This document shows, one piece after another, positions 25,170 through 35,924 of a stretch of 64,000 nt of DNA. The position numbers were made by a program, and so were the translations under genes. The DNA is taken from the NCBI GenBank assembly GCA_028571685.1, contig CM053162.1, positions 63,724,351-63,788,350 of the forward strand. The letters are read 5' to 3'. The notes under the pieces were generated by a model, which did no database searches, was not told where the DNA came from, and was given only the letters and a program-made list of their open reading frames with translations. Every line of letters begins with the position of its first letter. Position 1 is the stretch's first letter. Origin of the DNA: Heterohyrax brucei. Its lineage: Eukaryota; Chordata; Mammalia; Hyracoidea; Procaviidae.

Positions 25170-25385
25170 ATACAGAAGGACCAGTCCCTGTAGAAGGATG
25201 TCATGCTTGATAAAGGAGACAGTCAGTGAAAAGAGGAGGACCCTCAATGAGAGCAACTGACATAGTAGCGACAACAATGGGCTCGAAGACAGCAAGGGTT
25301 TTGAAGATGGTGACAGGACCAGGGCAGGATATGTTTCTGTTGTACCTAGGGCCACCACGATAGAGTTCAGTTGGAAAGGACTGAC
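25170..25385 (+). mobile_element. RTE 3' fragment abutting the L1 tail
   Basis: Sense RTE C-terminal text: AAGGACCAGTCCCTGTAGAA, GAGGAGGACCCTCAATGAG and GGACCAGGGCAGGATATG. It begins within a few bases of the old L1's A-rich end. It is 5' truncated and inactive. Confidence 0.85.
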
Positions 25386-25565
25386 AGAATTTTGATCACA
25401 ATATTTAGGCAGACACACACTTCAGCTGCTGACTGGGCACAATATTGCGCTATGGCTCTCATCAAGGTTAGTCATGAAGTCTTAGATTAGAGGGCATGAT
25501 AATACAAAATACTGGGGCACTTCAGAGGTTTTAGAAATGTTCCTAATAGACATATGAAAAAAATA
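25386..25565. other. Short unassigned stretch
   Basis: No feature recognised. Confidence 0.4.
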
Positions 25566-25723
25566 AAGAAATAAAACTGTCACTGGGTCTACTCTGATTC
25601 ATAGTGACACTACAAGACAGTGTAGAACTGCCCAATAGAGTTTCCAAGGAGCACCTGGTAGATTTGAACCACCAACCTTTCGATAAGCAGTCGCAGTCTC
25701 TACTCACTATGCCACCAGTGTTT
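25566..25723 (-). mobile_element. AfroSINE, antisense
   Basis: Antisense 3' domain (CTGATTCATAGTGACACTAC), AAGGAGCACCTGGTAGATTT and head (TACTCACTATGCCACCAG). Confidence 0.9.
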
Positions 25724-26009
25724 CCAACTGCCGTGTGATGCTCAGTAAAATAAAAGAGCGTGCTAACGTGTACTTCACGTTATGGAAGAGTTCTTACTAG
25801 TTATTAGTGCTGATGTACAAAAAGCCTGGGCAAAATCAGGAGTGAAGCTTAAGTTCAAAGACAGGAGAGATGGGTAGGATGCTGGGTTTTGAAAACCCAA
25901 GTAATAGAATCCGGGACATATCCAGATGCGTATGAGTTTAGTATAACCATGTCCTCCAAAGCTAAGGTAACAATTATGATAGTAAGCACATGTAAGGAAA
26001 TCTGAGGTT
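25724..26009. other. Short unassigned stretch
   Basis: No feature recognised. The minus frame at 25775-26023 has no family resemblance. Confidence 0.4.
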
Positions 26010-26020
26010 AAGGAGTGTAA

Positions 26021-26186
26021 CAAATAAACAAACCCACTGCCGTCGAGTCAGGTCTGACTCACAGTGACCCTGGAGGTCAGAGCAGAACTGCTCCATAGAA
26101 TTTCCAAGGAGCACCTGGTGGATTTGAAATGCTGAGCTTTTGGTTAGCAGACATAGCGTTTAAGCCACTATGCCACCAGGGCTTCT
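26021..26186 (-). mobile_element. AfroSINE, antisense, with target duplication
   Basis: Well-preserved 3' domain (CCGTCGAGTCAGGTCTGACT) and head (AAGCCACTATGCCACCAGGG). Flanks AAGGAGTGTAA (26010-26020) and AAGGAGTATAA (26187-26197) match at 10 of 11 bases, a good target-site duplication. Confidence 0.93.
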
Positions 26187-26197
26187 AAGGAGTATAA

Positions 26198-26428
26198 GAA
26201 TTGATTAAAAAGATAAAGTTAGATTTTGAAGTAGTACAGATTTTGATGAAACTAATCTTAAAGTAGGAATTTTTTTAAAGAATGAAGACTCATATCTATA
26301 AAGAAATCTCTCAAGCTTTAAAGTTAGGGTCATTCTATAATGTAACAGCCTAGCACAGACACTTTGGCTAGTGAAATGGTAAACTATTAATAATTACCCT
26401 GGACAACAGCCACAATTTAAACTGTCCT
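26198..26428. other. Short unassigned stretch
   Basis: No feature recognised. Confidence 0.4.
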
Positions 26429-26440
26429 AGGAAAACTGGA

Positions 26441-26554
26441 CTTCCACATAAAATGATGTCAGACATGGTGCAAAACAAAAACCAGTGTTTCATTCTGTTG
26501 TTCATAGGGTCTCTATGGGTCTGAACCAACTCAACAACACCTAACAATAACAAC
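26441..26554 (+). mobile_element. Severely 5'-truncated RTE 3' end, 12-bp target duplication
   Basis: Carries the final RTE text (AGTGTTTCATTCTGTTGTTC, then GGGTCTCTATGGGTCTGAAC) and the RTE-type tail CACCTAACAATAACAAC. The flanks are identical 12-mers AGGAAAACTGGA at 26429-26440 and 26555-26566. This distinguishes the RTE tail (ACAACA) from the SINE tails (TTTGGGT or TTGGC). Confidence 0.92.
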
Positions 26555-26566
26555 AGGAAAACTGGA

Positions 26567-27017
26567 ATTTTTTATTGCTTTACTTAAAGGTATAATTATA
26601 TGAGCAACTTTATGTTCATATTTATTTGCAAAGTGATATAGAAAGTTTGAAATAATAAAAATAAACTTGGGCCAGAGGCCTCAATATCTGACACACACCG
26701 CAGCTCAGGCTCTAGCTAGATATGCAGACTTTAACTAGCCACCTAACTTTTCCAAGTGTTTCTTTTGTTTCCTGTGTGTACCAGCTTGCTTCTTTCCTGA
26801 GCTTAGCGATCTTCAGTTTCAAATGAGAAAATGGTAAACTATACCACATAAACCCAACAGCCAGGCAGATTTTAAAGACAGGTGACATTGTATGCTGTCT
26901 ACATGGAGTGACTTCACTGTCACTGAACCGACTCATTGTCTTCCAAAATAGCTCTCTCACTCTGGTTTCTAAGCCATCGTATATTAAACATAAAATTGCT
27001 TATTGAAATATGTCTGT
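26567..27017. other. Unassigned sequence
   Basis: No repeat family or exon recognised. The 82-codon minus frame at 26712-26960 has no recognisable domain. Confidence 0.4.
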
Positions 27018-27018
27018 A

Positions 27019-27586
27019 GAAGTCACATGATGACTTACAAGTTCACGAACTCATTCTAGAAAAAGTGCTACATGCCTCGTTGCAGAATATCACCAAGGTC
27101 ACTGTCAAAGTACTCCCCTTGGGAAGCTATGCACCAACATCAGCACCTAATCCACACTGGAAAGTAAGTTTGGAACTCTTTCTGGAATGGCAATCAGAGC
27201 TGTTGTCATATTATCTTTGATGTCCTGAAAGCCATTAAAATGTCTTCCTTTCAATATTTCCCTTATTTTCAGGGAGAGAAAAATGTCATTAGGGTCCAGA
27301 TCAGGTGAACAGGATGTTCCAGTGCAGTTATTTGTTTACTGGCTAAAAATTCCCTGAGAGACAATTATACAATTAAGTTTGTGAGCTTTGAAGTTGCCGC
27401 TGTGCCACCAGGTACAACGGCCATTGCAGAAAGAGTTCCAAAATTGCTTTGAAGGGGGGACTAGGTGCTGGCATGGGAGCATAGCTTTCCAAAGGGAGGA
27501 CTTTGAAAGTGGCCTTAGTGATATTCAGCAATGAGGTATGTAACACTTGGAATAATTAAGTTTGGGGACTTAACTGTCCAATCTCG
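27019..27586 (-). mobile_element. Mariner-derived fold-back element, copy 3 (inverse orientation)
   Basis: About 568 bp between TA sites. Both ends carry the family's terminal repeat; the right end is best preserved (GGGGACTTAACTGTCC to CTCGTA). The arms are reverse complements (CTACATGCCTCGTTGCAG versus TTCAGCAATGAGGTATG). The loop reads as mariner C-terminus on the minus strand, opposite to the other copies. Confidence 0.82.
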
Positions 27587-27681
27587 TACAAAAGATTTCA
27601 GTTATATATATGTTAGTATCAAAGTAAAGTCCTGGAAATCTGCTTTTAAAAGATCAGCCATTGAAAATTCTGTGAAGGCCT

Positions 27682-27750
27682 GTTCTACTCTCAAACACAC
27701 AGAAACTCTGTGAGTCAAAATTGACTTGATGTGAACTAACAAGAAAATAC
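27682..27750 (+). mobile_element. Possible RTE/SINE 3'-end scrap
   Basis: CTGTGAGTCAAAATTGACTT followed by GATGTGAACTAACAAG resembles the shared 3' end and RTE tail. Short and diverged. Confidence 0.4.
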
Positions 27751-28890
27751 ACAGCTTGATCACTATTTTTAAAAAGGGGTGAATTTGGATACTCGATTTT
27801 AAATGAAAATTGAAATTTTCAGGTTTCTCCATAAAGACCAATCAGGCAGAATCATATTAAGTAACATAAGCTGAAGAAAAATCATCTAAATGCCAGTGTG
27901 ACTGGAAGTAGTTTCACATCCAAAGGAATCCAAATAGAGAAATAGTCAAAGTCTGTGTCTTCATGACACCTGTGCACCGTTTTGAAGAGTGAAGTATTAA
28001 TTTAATCAGCAAATTGCCTCATCTACCCAGCTTGGAGTGATTGGTTTGACAGACGGATTCATTCAGTTGATGGAGCGGTCTGGTTGTTCTGGAGCTGTGA
28101 AGAAGCAGCCTGCCATCAGTGATGCAGAGGTGGTAGGAGGAATTGGAGCTCATTGATGGTTCTCACAAAAAGGAAGTCTTTCATAACTGAATTCTTGAAA
28201 TATCAACTTTCAGAAGCAACCCTCTATGATCCCAGTCCTTGAGACCTCGATGTTGGTTAAGTTCCTGAAACAAGGATTCTCTGTGAGGGCGCTAAGCATA
28301 CATAGAAATCAAGGACAACTTGAAGGCGTATCATGAAATAACCTGTTAGTAATATCAGTTGAAACACATAATTTAACATTGTATAGTTATATTTGAGTGA
28401 AGTTACCACTTATACAAGATTGCTTCTTTTCTCTTGGATTCTTTCTTTTCTTAAGAGAGAGCAAAGGCCGTGGTGGCCGTAACCACAGCTCATGGACGTC
28501 CACAATTTTGTTAGGACCACACAAGAATGTTTTATACAGAGACTGGTTGACATTCTCCTCTCCAGATGATGGGCACCTTTTAGTGAAGGCTGTATCTTTG
28601 AACTTGATGTCATTGTATCATTCCTTATTCGCCTTCTCTGAACATCATCAGTTTTGCAACCACATGGTACACTTCTTAATATGCTGACTAAGCAAACACA
28701 GAGAAGTACAGCTCAGTCTCTTCACAATGTTGCTCATTCACTGATAGAAAATTAACCATGCATTAGATACTTCATAAAACTTTATTATCATTATTAACTG
28801 ATTTTTAAACTGGACTTGGTGAAATATTTTAAAATTTGCAGAAGTCATTTCATAAATTCTTACCGACACAAATTTAAATGTTAGGACCTA
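27751..28890. other. Unassigned sequence with a less AT-rich block
   Basis: No repeat family recognised. The block at about 28424-28690 has balanced composition and open frames on both strands but no domain I can name. A decayed processed pseudogene is possible, unproven. Confidence 0.35.
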
Positions 28891-28892
28891 AT

Positions 28893-29058
28893 CTGGAAAC
28901 TCTGGTGGTGCAGTGAGTGAGTGCAACATCTGCTAACCAAACGATTCGCAGTTAGGATCTGCCAAACACTTCTTGGAAAACCTATGGGGCAATTCTACTC
29001 TGTCCCATAGGGTTGCTATGAGTCAGAACTAGCTCAACAGCAGTGACTTTGACTTTGA
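28893..29058 (+). mobile_element. AfroSINE, sense
   Basis: Head GGAAACTCTGGTGGTGCAGT, 3' domain GTTGCTATGAGTCAGAACTA and a CAGTGACTTTGACTTTG tail. Confidence 0.92.
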
Positions 29059-30079
29059 GTCTAATAGCTTATCATTTCAATGTAGGCTCTATATTAAAAC
29101 TTGTAACTCAAGAACTCTGACATAATCTGATCTGGTGGGACATTAGAACAAGGAAAAAGGCAAGTCAAATGTGGCTCTGAATCAGGATGTAAGTTGTACC
29201 CACTTGTTAGTAAAAGTCACTAAGGGAAAAATGGCTTCCGAACAAAATAATGGGAGTTGTCCACAAGGCACACACACAGTGCGTTCTTCCCATCCTCTTC
29301 TTTGTAAGCAGCTGAGCTAGTTTGTGCTTGAAATTGGAAGTAACTAAGAACATAAAACACAAGATGTAATTAATGCACAGAAAAGTGAACGATTAGAAAA
29401 AAAACTGTATTCTATCTGTCAAATTCCCAATTCCTTGCTGGGAGATGGTTCTTTCTGGTATTTTGCTTTCTTAGCATAGATTAGCTCTCACTTTAATCCT
29501 TCACAGTGCATTTAGAACTAAATAAAGCATTAATATGTTCATCTATGTGAAATATTTCCTTAACTGTTACCTGAGGCAGTCATTTAACTGCATTTGATAC
29601 GGAGAACACTGTGACATTGCCCGCATTAACGGTCCAGTGAATAACAATCCTCATTTTTTCAGAAATGGTTTTAGTCATTGTTTTTTAGAATGAGAGGAAC
29701 ACTAATTTGAGCCATGTTCTTCAATGGTCAGAGGGAAATGTCCTTCTTTTCATGGTAAATGCAAAATATTATCATTGTTCTCGACCACACAAGAGGATTC
29801 ACACACAATATACAAGCAGGTTACTATTGTGTCTTCTTCTATGGTTTGCTACATGAGGGTTAAATAGAACAAGAAGGATTTCCCTGGCATAGGAGAAGCC
29901 TAGCAGCAAACAGTTGTAAGCATTCAACCAATCAGAGTTTGGTTCAGAAGCATGTGATGACAGACAGCCACAGAAACATGTGATGACACATAGCCTGAGG
30001 CGTCTAGAGGCCAGCAGAAAGATGTAGCAGGGCAAACCTAAGAACTAAGAAGAAACAAGATTTAGAATTCCTTATGGCA
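29059..30079. other. Unassigned sequence
   Basis: No recognised repeat or exon. A short tandem-like echo, GCATGTGATGACAGACAGCC and ACATGTGATGACACATAGCC, lies at about 29950-29996. Confidence 0.4.
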
Positions 30080-30222
30080 GAAAAGCCTGGAGGTACAGTG
30101 GTTAAGTGCCGAATGTGCTAACCAAAAGGCTGGAAACTGTATGAGGCAGTTCTACTCTTTTCTATACAGTCACTAGGAGTTGGAGTCAACTCAATGGCAA
30201 TGGGTTGGGTTGGGTTTGATAT
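30080..30222 (+). mobile_element. AfroSINE, sense, internally deleted
   Basis: Head AGCCTGGAGGTACAGTGG and GCTAACCAAAAGGCTGG are followed directly by GAAACTGTATGAGGCAG: the B box and CACCAGGCGCTCC segment are missing. The tail is GGGTTGGGTTGGGTTTG. Confidence 0.88.
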
Positions 30223-30257
30223 GGTAGGTAAATAGTGCATTAAGAACAATTATTCTC

Positions 30258-31435
30258 CCACATGCCCAACAACAGAAGAATGGATAGGTAAACTATGGTA
30301 TATATACTCAATGGAGCAGTATGCAATGATAAAGAACAACGATGACTCCAGGAAACATCTCATGACCTGGTTTCAACTGGAAGACATTATGTTGAGTGAA
30401 AGTAGTCAGTGACAAAAGGACAAATATTGTATGAGACCTCTACGATAAGATCTCAAAAACAGACTTATGTATAGAAGAAAAGACTCTTTGACAGCTACAA
30501 GGGAGGGGAAAGACGTAGGGGGGGACGGTTTAGATTAGATAGTTGCTAGGTATCTGGTTGGGTGAAATCGGTGATAGCACACATTAGAAACAAGAACAAC
30601 ATTAAGTGGACTTAAACATAACATGAGTACTCTTTCCATCTTAACTCAATATTGCAAGGATAGAGTAGCTGGGGCAGGGAGCGGGGGACCATGCTCTTAG
30701 GCGAAAGCGAGGCCCATTGGCACAACTAGCATTTTGCTAAGAGGGCTCTCTGCACCCCACATTGGTGAGTGGCATCTGGGGTCTTAAATGCTGCCAAGCT
30801 GCCATCAGAGGGCACAGCAAATGGTCCCAACTCAGCAGGAACAGATGCTCACTGAGGTCCAAAATGACATGTGGGAAAGACAACCCAGAAGACAAAGAGA
30901 CCCACATCAGTGGGTGCCTACATCAACTTGGGACCGGAAGAACCAGATGGTACCCAGCCACCACCAGTGATAGCCATGATGGAGCTCACTAAGTTGAGTC
31001 TCATTGGCAACACAAGAATAAAAAGGGGTGCACCCTGAGATCCCCACTAAAAGACCTCAATTGATGGTCCAATGGTTTCAGGTTTCCCCTGGGAGCATGG
31101 CCCCTCACTCTGATGCTGCCCTTGACCATAAATCATAACGAACGTCCACGCTTCAGACAGGAATGGATTGGACTCGGCGATGCAGTGACCATATATTGGA
31201 TGCACTTTATGGTTCTATACATCTGTAGGATGTCATCCTGCTGACTTCTGGCTGGAGGAAGGAGAGTGGGTGGAGAGGAGGGGAAAGAGGCTGTTGGGAG
31301 GATGAGACATGTATGGAGCAGAGAGGAATAGTGTGCTGTCACCGGGCAGGGAGAGCAGTGTGAGCTGCATATAGGTGGGTATGTAAATTTACACGGGAAT
31401 GTACATTTTCACTCAGTTATATTAATTAAAATAAA
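30258..31435 (+). mobile_element. 5'-truncated L1 with perfect 16-bp target duplication
   Basis: About 1.18 kb: the ORF2 C-terminus (about 30258-30540, containing the remnant KLWYIYSMEQYAMIKNND) and the 3' UTR of the same family as 24240-25160 but better preserved (GGTGAGTGGCATCTGGGGTC, GAGCATGGCCCCTCACTCTG). It ends TTTTCACTCAGTTATATTAA plus A-rich tail. Flanking 16-mers AAGAACAATTATTCTC at 30242-30257 and 31436-31451 are identical. It is the best-preserved L1 insertion in the window. Confidence 0.95.
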
Positions 31436-31451
31436 AAGAACAATTATTCTC

Positions 31452-31618
31452 ACGTTCCGGTGCTTCAGAATAAAGACTGGAAGTCACATGCACAAAGCCA
31501 GTGCCAGGAGTGAGGAGTCCGTCAAGTGCAAATGGAACTCGATGCTTGGAATCCTGTCAGAATTATAGCTCAAGCGCCAGGGGACACAGCAAGAAGCACA
31601 TGACCAGGAAAAAAGAGA
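31452..31618. other. Short unassigned stretch
   Basis: No feature recognised. Confidence 0.4.
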
Positions 31619-31619
31619 G

Positions 31620-31805
31620 GTGGTATAGTATAGAAATTGCACAGAATTTGAGAAAACTGACAACATTTTAACATATAGCTGGGGCTCTGATTGTTAACTG
31701 TGCATATATGTAATAATACTGTGACTTTATTTTCCCATCTGTTAAGAAAGAGGAAACCGATTAAAATAGCATGTGACTTTTATAAAGATTTTAGATAAAT
31801 AAGCA
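31620..31805 (+). mobile_element. MIR, sense, diverged
   Basis: GTATAGTATAGAAATTGCAC (head-like), then TTTATTTTCCCATCTGTTAA (the MIR TTTCCTCATCTGTAAAAT word) and AAGATTTTAGATAAATAA. Confidence 0.5.
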
Positions 31806-31917
31806 GGAAAAAAAACTGTAAAAAGATAAATCTTGGAAAAGTGTTAAAGGATTATAATTGGAAAAGAGGGAGAACATGTTTTTAAGAAAGGCAGAAGTTA
31901 GCTTTACTGCTGCAGGT

Positions 31918-32105
31918 GTTTATTATAAAGGAAAACATTATTGCTCCCATTGATTGAGTGCCTCCTATAGACAAATTATCATGTTTTTCTATATATCTCA
32001 TTTAATAGTCTCCCTTAATCTCCCACTACTAATGCAACAACTAGGAGAGAGAAGTGAAACAGTTTATCCAGATGGCACAGCTACTAAGTGGCAGACAGAC
32101 CACTC
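31918..32105 (-). mobile_element. MIR, antisense
   Basis: Antisense order: CATTGATTGAGTGCCTCCTA, then ATATATCTCATTTAATAGTC, then GGCACAGCTACTAAGTGGCA, all typical MIR words. Confidence 0.65.
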
Positions 32106-32432
32106 AAAATCAACTTCAGATAAAAATAACTCTCTTCAAAAGCACTACTCAATAGTAATTTTGTATTTTAATGATTCTTCCAAAATTGTTGATGTTTTTG
32201 TTATCCTTGTCATAACCAACAACAACAGCATCACTGGCATTGTCATCACCAACCTCATCTTTTTTGTATTATACAGAATATCTATTTGTTGATTTATTCC
32301 TATCCATGAATTCTATTTCTAATAGTCATACAAAATACTATATTGTTCACCAAGAATCACGACTATACGTGATGTTACCTGAGCAACCACATACTATTTA
32401 AGAGACTCACACTACCCAACATTGACTCTAGT
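32106..32432. other. Unassigned sequence
   Basis: No feature recognised. Confidence 0.4.
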
Positions 32433-32550
32433 AAAAAAAAAAGAAAAACAGAGACTGAAAGAGAAAAAGAAAAAGAAAGAAGGAAGGGAGGGAGGGAGGA
32501 AGGGAAGAAATAAAGAAGGAAGGAAAGAAAGAAAGAAAAAAAAAAGAAAG
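32433..32550 (+). repeat. (GGAA)n/(GAAA)n purine microsatellite
   Basis: About 118 bp, nearly all purine, with GGGAGGGAGGGAGG in the centre. The Phe/Leu/Ser-rich minus frame over it is an artefact. Confidence 0.95.
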
Positions 32551-32579
32551 CAAATCTCTCTAAGTATTTCAGAGATAAA

Positions 32580-32646
32580 AAAAAGTGGCCCCTAGGGTTG
32601 CCATGAGTCCGATTCCAACTCGACGGCACTTGGCTTGGCTTGGCTA
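32580..32646 (+). mobile_element. AfroSINE 3'-end fragment, TTGGC tail
   Basis: Only the last part is present: GGTTGCCATGAGTCCGATTC, CAACTCGACGGCAC and (TTGGC)3-type tail. Compare the same tail at 1555-1580 and the ultrashort pieces at 23440 and 52286. Confidence 0.9.
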
Positions 32647-33657
32647 TCAGTTGAGAATGAAGTTTCTCAAAGCTAAGTAACAACTGAAAGGATGGTGGGA
32701 TTTGACAATTCATCGGGAGCTAAGAATCTGAGGCCGTTTAGCTGAGACTAAAACCAAGACAGTACCGCCCAGGGGGAGCTGGGACCACAGACAAATTAGG
32801 TCAAACTGTGAGACCTTCCCAGTGTATTGGTTTGTAATGTCCACAGTTGCTAGGCTGGCTTGCTACATTTCAACAGATTTGACCAGTAAGGAGGCAAAAA
32901 TCACAAATAGATTTCAAAAGGTTATTACTTACACAGACATCAACAGCAAGATCAGCATATGGTCAGCTCATCACATCTTGAGACCCACAGCGTGGTGATG
33001 TGAAACTGAAGGGGCCACATGACAGCACAAGCTGTGAGTGGGTCACTCTGTCATTGAGAAGCCAGCTCTAAATTACCAAAAAACAACTTTAATAGAAGGC
33101 TGTAGTTGCACTTTAAGGTGTAGAATAGTTTGAAAAGTTTGTATTCAAAAGATACTAAAGATATAGATGAAAAATGACTGTGTTTTCATCTCCCAAAAGA
33201 CACCTTACTTCCAAAAGCTACCTTACAGTAAATCCTCAGCAAGTCCATTTCTCTTATTCCAAGAGGAATTTCAAGGCATTCTGCCCCGCATCAGGTAAAG
33301 CTCTGGTCAAACCTGTGACCTGTGCGGAAATAGGTTCTAGCGCAGAGCTGCTTCCCTGTGGTTGTAGTTAAAAACTAAGATCAAAGTCATTGCCAAGCTT
33401 ACCAGCTGAGGCAGAATGAGGAGTGAGTGGTGAAATATTCTGGCTTCTCCTTAATGCTCCCTTCAGTGATGCAAGATCTTGGGAAATTCAACTCGCATGG
33501 TTACAACCTCACCTCAAATGGGAACAGGGCAAATGTGAGGAGTGAATCTTAGCAAAAACAGGCTAATGAATATCACAATAATCAGTGTTCAAACAATAAC
33601 TGCTTGGTAGTCCTTCATTAAATCTACCCAATTGATTATTTTCATGCATTAAATGGC
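32647..33657. other. Unassigned sequence
   Basis: No recognised repeat or exon. Confidence 0.4.
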
Positions 33658-34340
33658 TTTTATTAGTTTCCTGTAATGGTGGTACAAAGTCACAACAAAT
33701 AGAGTAACCTAAAATGACACACATCTACTCTCTTACATTGCCAGAGATCAGAAGTACAAGGTGGGTCTCACTGGACTGATATCAAAGTGTTCACAGTGAT
33801 CATTTACTGAGGTTTTAGGGGAGAACCTACTTCTGGATTTTCCATCCTCTAAAGGTTGTTCACGTTCCTTGCCTCATGCTTTCTTGCAGCCTCAAGAACT
33901 AACAGTGCTTCATAGTCTGATCATTTTCACATCATCATCAAACCAGATACCAAATCCATTTCCATAAATTTGATTCTCATTGTGACCCTATACAACTGAA
34001 TAAAGCTTTCCATTAGGGTTTCCAAGAAGTAGCTGGAACTTTTGGCTAGTCATCAAGCTCTAAAATACTGCGACACCAGTGCTCCGCCATCGAGGTCTCC
34101 CTCCTATTTTCTGACTCCCTGCTTGTCCTCTTTCGTTTCTCTCTTCCACATTTAAGAACTCTTGTGATTAATAGGACCCACTTGGGTAACTCAGAACAAT
34201 TTCTGTCTCTTAAAGTCAGTTGATTAGCATCTTTAATTCCATCTGCTATCTTAATTTACTAGGAATGTGACATATTCACAAGTCCAGGAATTAGGGTATG
34301 GATATCTTGGGAGACTGCTATTCTGTCTGTCATATAGCCT
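33658..34340 (-). mobile_element. MaLR-type LTR fossil, antisense, split by a SINE
   Basis: Starts TTATTAGTTTCCTGTAATGG and carries words of the antisense MLT1/MST group (GGATTTTCCATCCTC, CAAGAACTAACAG, ACTCTTGTGATTAATAGG). It ends near CTATTCTGTCTGTCATATAG. An antisense AfroSINE sits in the middle. An old, degraded solo-LTR-like fossil. Confidence 0.6.
33938..34088 (-). mobile_element. AfroSINE, antisense, in LTR fossil
   Basis: CCAAATCCATTTCCATAAAT, GGGTTTCCAAGAAGTAGCTG and the head ACTGCGACACCAGTGCTCC. Strongly diverged. Confidence 0.82.
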
Positions 34341-35250
34341 ATTATTTTGATTAGAACACTGCAAACTTTATCTTTGATTGTGGTAAAATTAATTGCAATG
34401 ATTTACGTTACCACACAGGCAGAAAAGTCACTTTATTTATGATGATGAAATTAAGTTTAATCTGTGCAAAGACTTTACCAAATCTTTAATGCTATTTTAG
34501 TACCTAGACATAAAGTTGGATACTTAGAGGACTGTGTTATTAATTTCTAAGTTTGTCCCAGATACCTGGGCATGCTTTTGAGTGACTTCTGTTTCAGCAA
34601 GGTATCACTATTACAAGAACTAAAACTGGATAAAATGAAAGTCCACTTTCCTAGTAAATTTAGGTGACAACATGCTAGTATAACAAGTTAGTGTCATTCA
34701 AGTGAATTTTCATTGTTCATCTCTGTGTGTGGCTACACTTTGACAAGTTTCCAAGAACTAAATGGCTGCTCCTGATGACTAACCTAGACTCTGGAATCTA
34801 ATCTGGAGTCCTTACCTTGGAATTCGCTTCTAGGTTTTGATCTTGACACTGTACCCTTGGTCTCTTTATACCATTTGTCTATTTCTCTAAATTATTTTCT
34901 GATATTTTGCTGATATTCAGATCGATGGGCTGTTAAAAGGACATTTTAACTTTGTGTATGACTGTGGATACACCAAAATAAATACTTGAAGTACAACACA
35001 TGTACTCAATTTATAAAAATCTATTTTAATGTAAATGACAATACAACTACAAAATACATTTTAAAATATCTCGTTTAATTTTAATCAAACCTGTAGTAAC
35101 TCGTGTATTTTGAATTTAATTTGACATAATTAATTACATGTTTGATTTGTTATAGATGTCATCTTTGCCAATACATATCAGGTAAGTATTTGACATGATG
35201 AAAATAATACTAATTTATGAAAAACTTAGCCTTACCTATGATGTTAAAAT
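34341..35250. other. Unassigned AT-rich sequence with one mini-exon-like signal
   Basis: No repeat recognised. At 35156-35181 a 26-nt segment lies between TTTGATTTGTTATAG and GTAAGTATTTG, strong splice-site look-alikes (see findings). A single motif match is not proof of an exon. Confidence 0.35.
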
Positions 35251-35254
35251 ATTG

Positions 35255-35340
35255 GTTCTACTTCCTACACTCCTTATATGTGTTTTTGGGTAAATTATGT
35301 AATCTATTTATATATGTAAAATGGAAACAGAACTATGGTT
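35255..35340 (+). mobile_element. MIR fragment, sense
   Basis: GGTTCTACTTCCTACACTCC, then TTTTTGGGTAAATTATGTAA and TATGTAAAATGGAAACAG match the MIR middle in order. Confidence 0.5.
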
Positions 35341-35344
35341 ACCT

Positions 35345-35734
35345 AAATCTTCAACTCCGTGTCAATGTACAATAAATAAGAGTCTCGAGCGACATACGGT
35401 CCAATCAGGCAGCATCTGACAGCATGTCGGTCCGGATATCCATATGGCCGCCTCAGCAACTTGAGCTCAGGAGGATACACGTGCTCTCTCCCGTGAGCTC
35501 AAGCCAGGTTGCTCTTTTCCTTTCACTACCACATCCTACCCAGAGGCATGTGCCCTACTTAAATGTGCTCTCTAGTAAACTTATAGGATCATGGATGTCA
35601 ACATGGTTGGATGTGGATCAAACACACTTTACCAGGCACATGCTTATGTTGCTCACACAGTGTCCAAATGGCATAATGCTCTAGTTCATAGACTGTATTA
35701 TGAATGTTTAGGGATACTTGTTGTGTGTTCAAAG
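35345..35734. other. Unassigned sequence with a CpG-bearing patch
   Basis: At about 35385-35495 several CpGs cluster (CTCGAGCGACATACGG, GTCGGTCCGGATATCC) in an otherwise CpG-poor region. No family recognised. Confidence 0.35.
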
Positions 35735-35800
35735 CATCTAGAATAATGCCTTTCACACAATAAGCGTCTTAAGTATTCACTATTAGTGGTAATAGGATAA
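35735..35800 (+). mobile_element. MIR 3' fragment, sense
   Basis: AAAGCATCTAGAATAATGCC, then TTTCACACAATAAGCGTC and TTAAGTATTCACTATTAG match the MIR 3' end. Confidence 0.55.
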
Positions 35801-35837
35801 TTGACTGCTGCCTATTTAATTCAGAATTAATTTTCTT

Positions 35838-35909
35838 TTTTATTTTTTATTTAACATGACTGAGTGAAAATGTATATTCCCTTATAAATTTACATGCCCA
35901 CCTATATGA
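35838..35909 (-). mobile_element. L1 3'-tail insertion, antisense, 15-bp target duplication
   Basis: The T-rich start (the reversed poly-A), then GACTGAGTGAAAATGTATAT, is the extreme 3' end of the 30258-31435 L1 family. Flanking AGAATTAATTTTCTT at 35823-35837 and 35910-35924 is identical. It is a 72-bp insertion. Confidence 0.88.
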
Positions 35910-35924
35910 AGAATTAATTTTCTT

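Noticed and set aside
26712-26960. 82-codon minus frame as an exon
   Set aside because: No recognisable domain and no convincing splice sites.
32375-32713. 112-codon minus frame
   Set aside because: Spans the purine microsatellite and a SINE scrap.
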